From contig CAKTUT010000090.1 in assembly GCA_934621665.1 (NCBI GenBank), positions 1-7,154 of the forward strand: a stretch of DNA of 7,154 nt, read 5' to 3'. Shown piece after piece: positions 6,756 through 7,154 of the stretch. The DNA comes from an uncultured Oscillospiraceae bacterium. Lineage in GTDB: Bacteria; Bacillota; Clostridia; Oscillospirales; Oscillospiraceae. Both the position numbers and the translations under genes were made by a program. Under the pieces are notes generated by a model, which worked only from the letters and a program-made list of their open reading frames with translations, was not told where the DNA came from and made no database searches. Numbering within the stretch: the first letter of the stretch is position 1; each line of letters starts with the position of its first letter.

Positions 6756-6853
6756 ACTTGCGTTAAAAGAGCGTAAAGGGAAGAGTCGGACTGCGCCGCA
6801 AGGCACGGTATGGGACGAACGACGACAACGGCGCGGATTGCGAGGAGCGGCAA

Positions 6854-7154
6854 GTGAAAAATGAACCGAAAATTCTGATAGCAGATGATTCCATGATGAA
6901 CCGTGCGGTTCTGTCTGAAATCCTCGGCGATGAATATGTATACCTGTACGCGGAAAACGGCGTACAGGCACTTGAGGTGCTGGAGCAGAATCTGGATGTG
7001 GATTTGCTGCTGCTGGATATCAATATGCCGGTGATGGACGGTTTTGGCGTGCTGGACGTGATGAGGCGTCGGCACTGGATTGAAGAGCTGCCGGTCATCA
7101 TCATTTCGGCCGAGGACGACGTCGAATTTATCCAAAAGGGCTATGATCTCGGTG
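6854..7154 (+). CDS. Response regulator, N-terminal receiver domain (cut by window edge)
   Basis: The first 100 codons encode most of a CheY-like receiver domain. ILIADDS (7-13) supplies the acidic metal-binding pair D11/D12. Asp55 in LLLLDINMPVMDGF is the expected phosphorylation site, and Ser85 in IIISAEDD takes the conserved Ser/Thr place. The conserved Lys after beta-5 would lie beyond the edge. The start is GTG at 6854, with GAGGAG (6842-6847) 6 nt upstream; no in-frame ATG gives a better choice. The output domain is not in the window. From family knowledge, clostridial receivers of this type (NxMPxMDGF, HWIEELPVIIISAE) often precede GGDEF, EAL or HD-GYP domains, which would fit the neighbouring c-di-GMP gene, but this is inference. 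It is transcribed divergently from the GGDEF/EAL gene. The missing 3' end is due to the window boundary and is not evidence of a broken gene. Confidence 0.92.
   Translation, partial: MKNEPKILIADDSMMNRAVLSEILGDEYVYLYAENGVQALEVLEQNLDVDLLLLDINMPVMDGFGVLDVMRRRHWIEELPVIIISAEDDVEFIQKGYDLG

Larger units (their letters stand above)
6481..6853. other. Divergent intergenic control region
   Basis: This 373-nt stretch has no convincing gene. It holds the EAL-gene leader and promoter on the left (to 6568) and the response-regulator promoter and leader on the right (from 6727). Between them, 6569-6726 is AT-rich up to about 6630 and then more GC-rich; I see no RNA gene, terminator or clear operator there. 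TTTGCAAA (6584-6591) and ATGCAT (6742-6747) are short palindromes only. Confidence 0.6.

Noticed and set aside
6749..6813. Imperfect inverted repeat in the response-regulator leader and a small GCC-GCAA-GGC hairpin as a possible c-di-GMP riboswitch
   Set aside because: The pairing is broken by a 6-nt bulge, and the conserved core of the class I or II c-di-GMP riboswitch cannot be found there.
6543..7135. Minus-strand frames antisense to the response regulator
   Set aside because: Shadows; the plus strand shows a clean receiver domain with its own ribosome site and promoter.

Overview
The window looks like part of a type IV pilus (T4P) locus with cyclic-di-GMP signalling genes beside it. The likely host is a fairly GC-rich, low-oxygen Firmicute of the class Clostridia, perhaps Oscillospirales. 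This rests on the strong GGAGG-type ribosome sites, sigma-A-type promoters with TGn extensions, short AT-rich intergenic regions between GC-rich genes, and the type of pilus ATPase. The taxonomic call is an inference; no marker gene is present.

Layout, left to right. Positions 28-3994 hold a tightly packed minus-strand operon transcribed in the order pilB (extension ATPase), pilT (retraction ATPase), pilC (inner-membrane platform). Gaps are 10 and 15 nt, the pilT ribosome site overlaps the pilB stop codon, and pilC starts with TTG. The operon probably continues past the left edge, because no terminator is visible after pilC. Positions 3995-4236 are an AT-rich control region. It holds the terminator of the next gene upstream, a good promoter facing pilB, two leader hairpins, and a perfect 14-bp inverted repeat that brackets the promoter. 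Positions 4237-6480 (minus) encode a 747-residue membrane-anchored PAS-like/GGDEF/EAL protein. Its GGDEF half is degenerate and its EAL half keeps all the catalytic residues I can check. Positions 6481-6853 are a divergent control region with one promoter facing each way. From 6854 to the right edge (plus) is the start of a response regulator, cut off inside its receiver domain.

How the parts may work together. PilB carries two perfect copies of the MshEN c-di-GMP-binding motif at its N-terminus, so the pilus motor itself probably senses c-di-GMP. The next gene upstream encodes a probable c-di-GMP phosphodiesterase, and a response regulator is transcribed divergently from it. The simplest reading is a local circuit in which signal input sets c-di-GMP, and c-di-GMP sets pilus extension. 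The most unusual feature is the 14-bp inverted repeat around the pil promoter. It could mark an invertible (phase-variable) promoter or a pair of looping operator sites. Neither is shown by the sequence alone, and no recombinase gene lies in the window.
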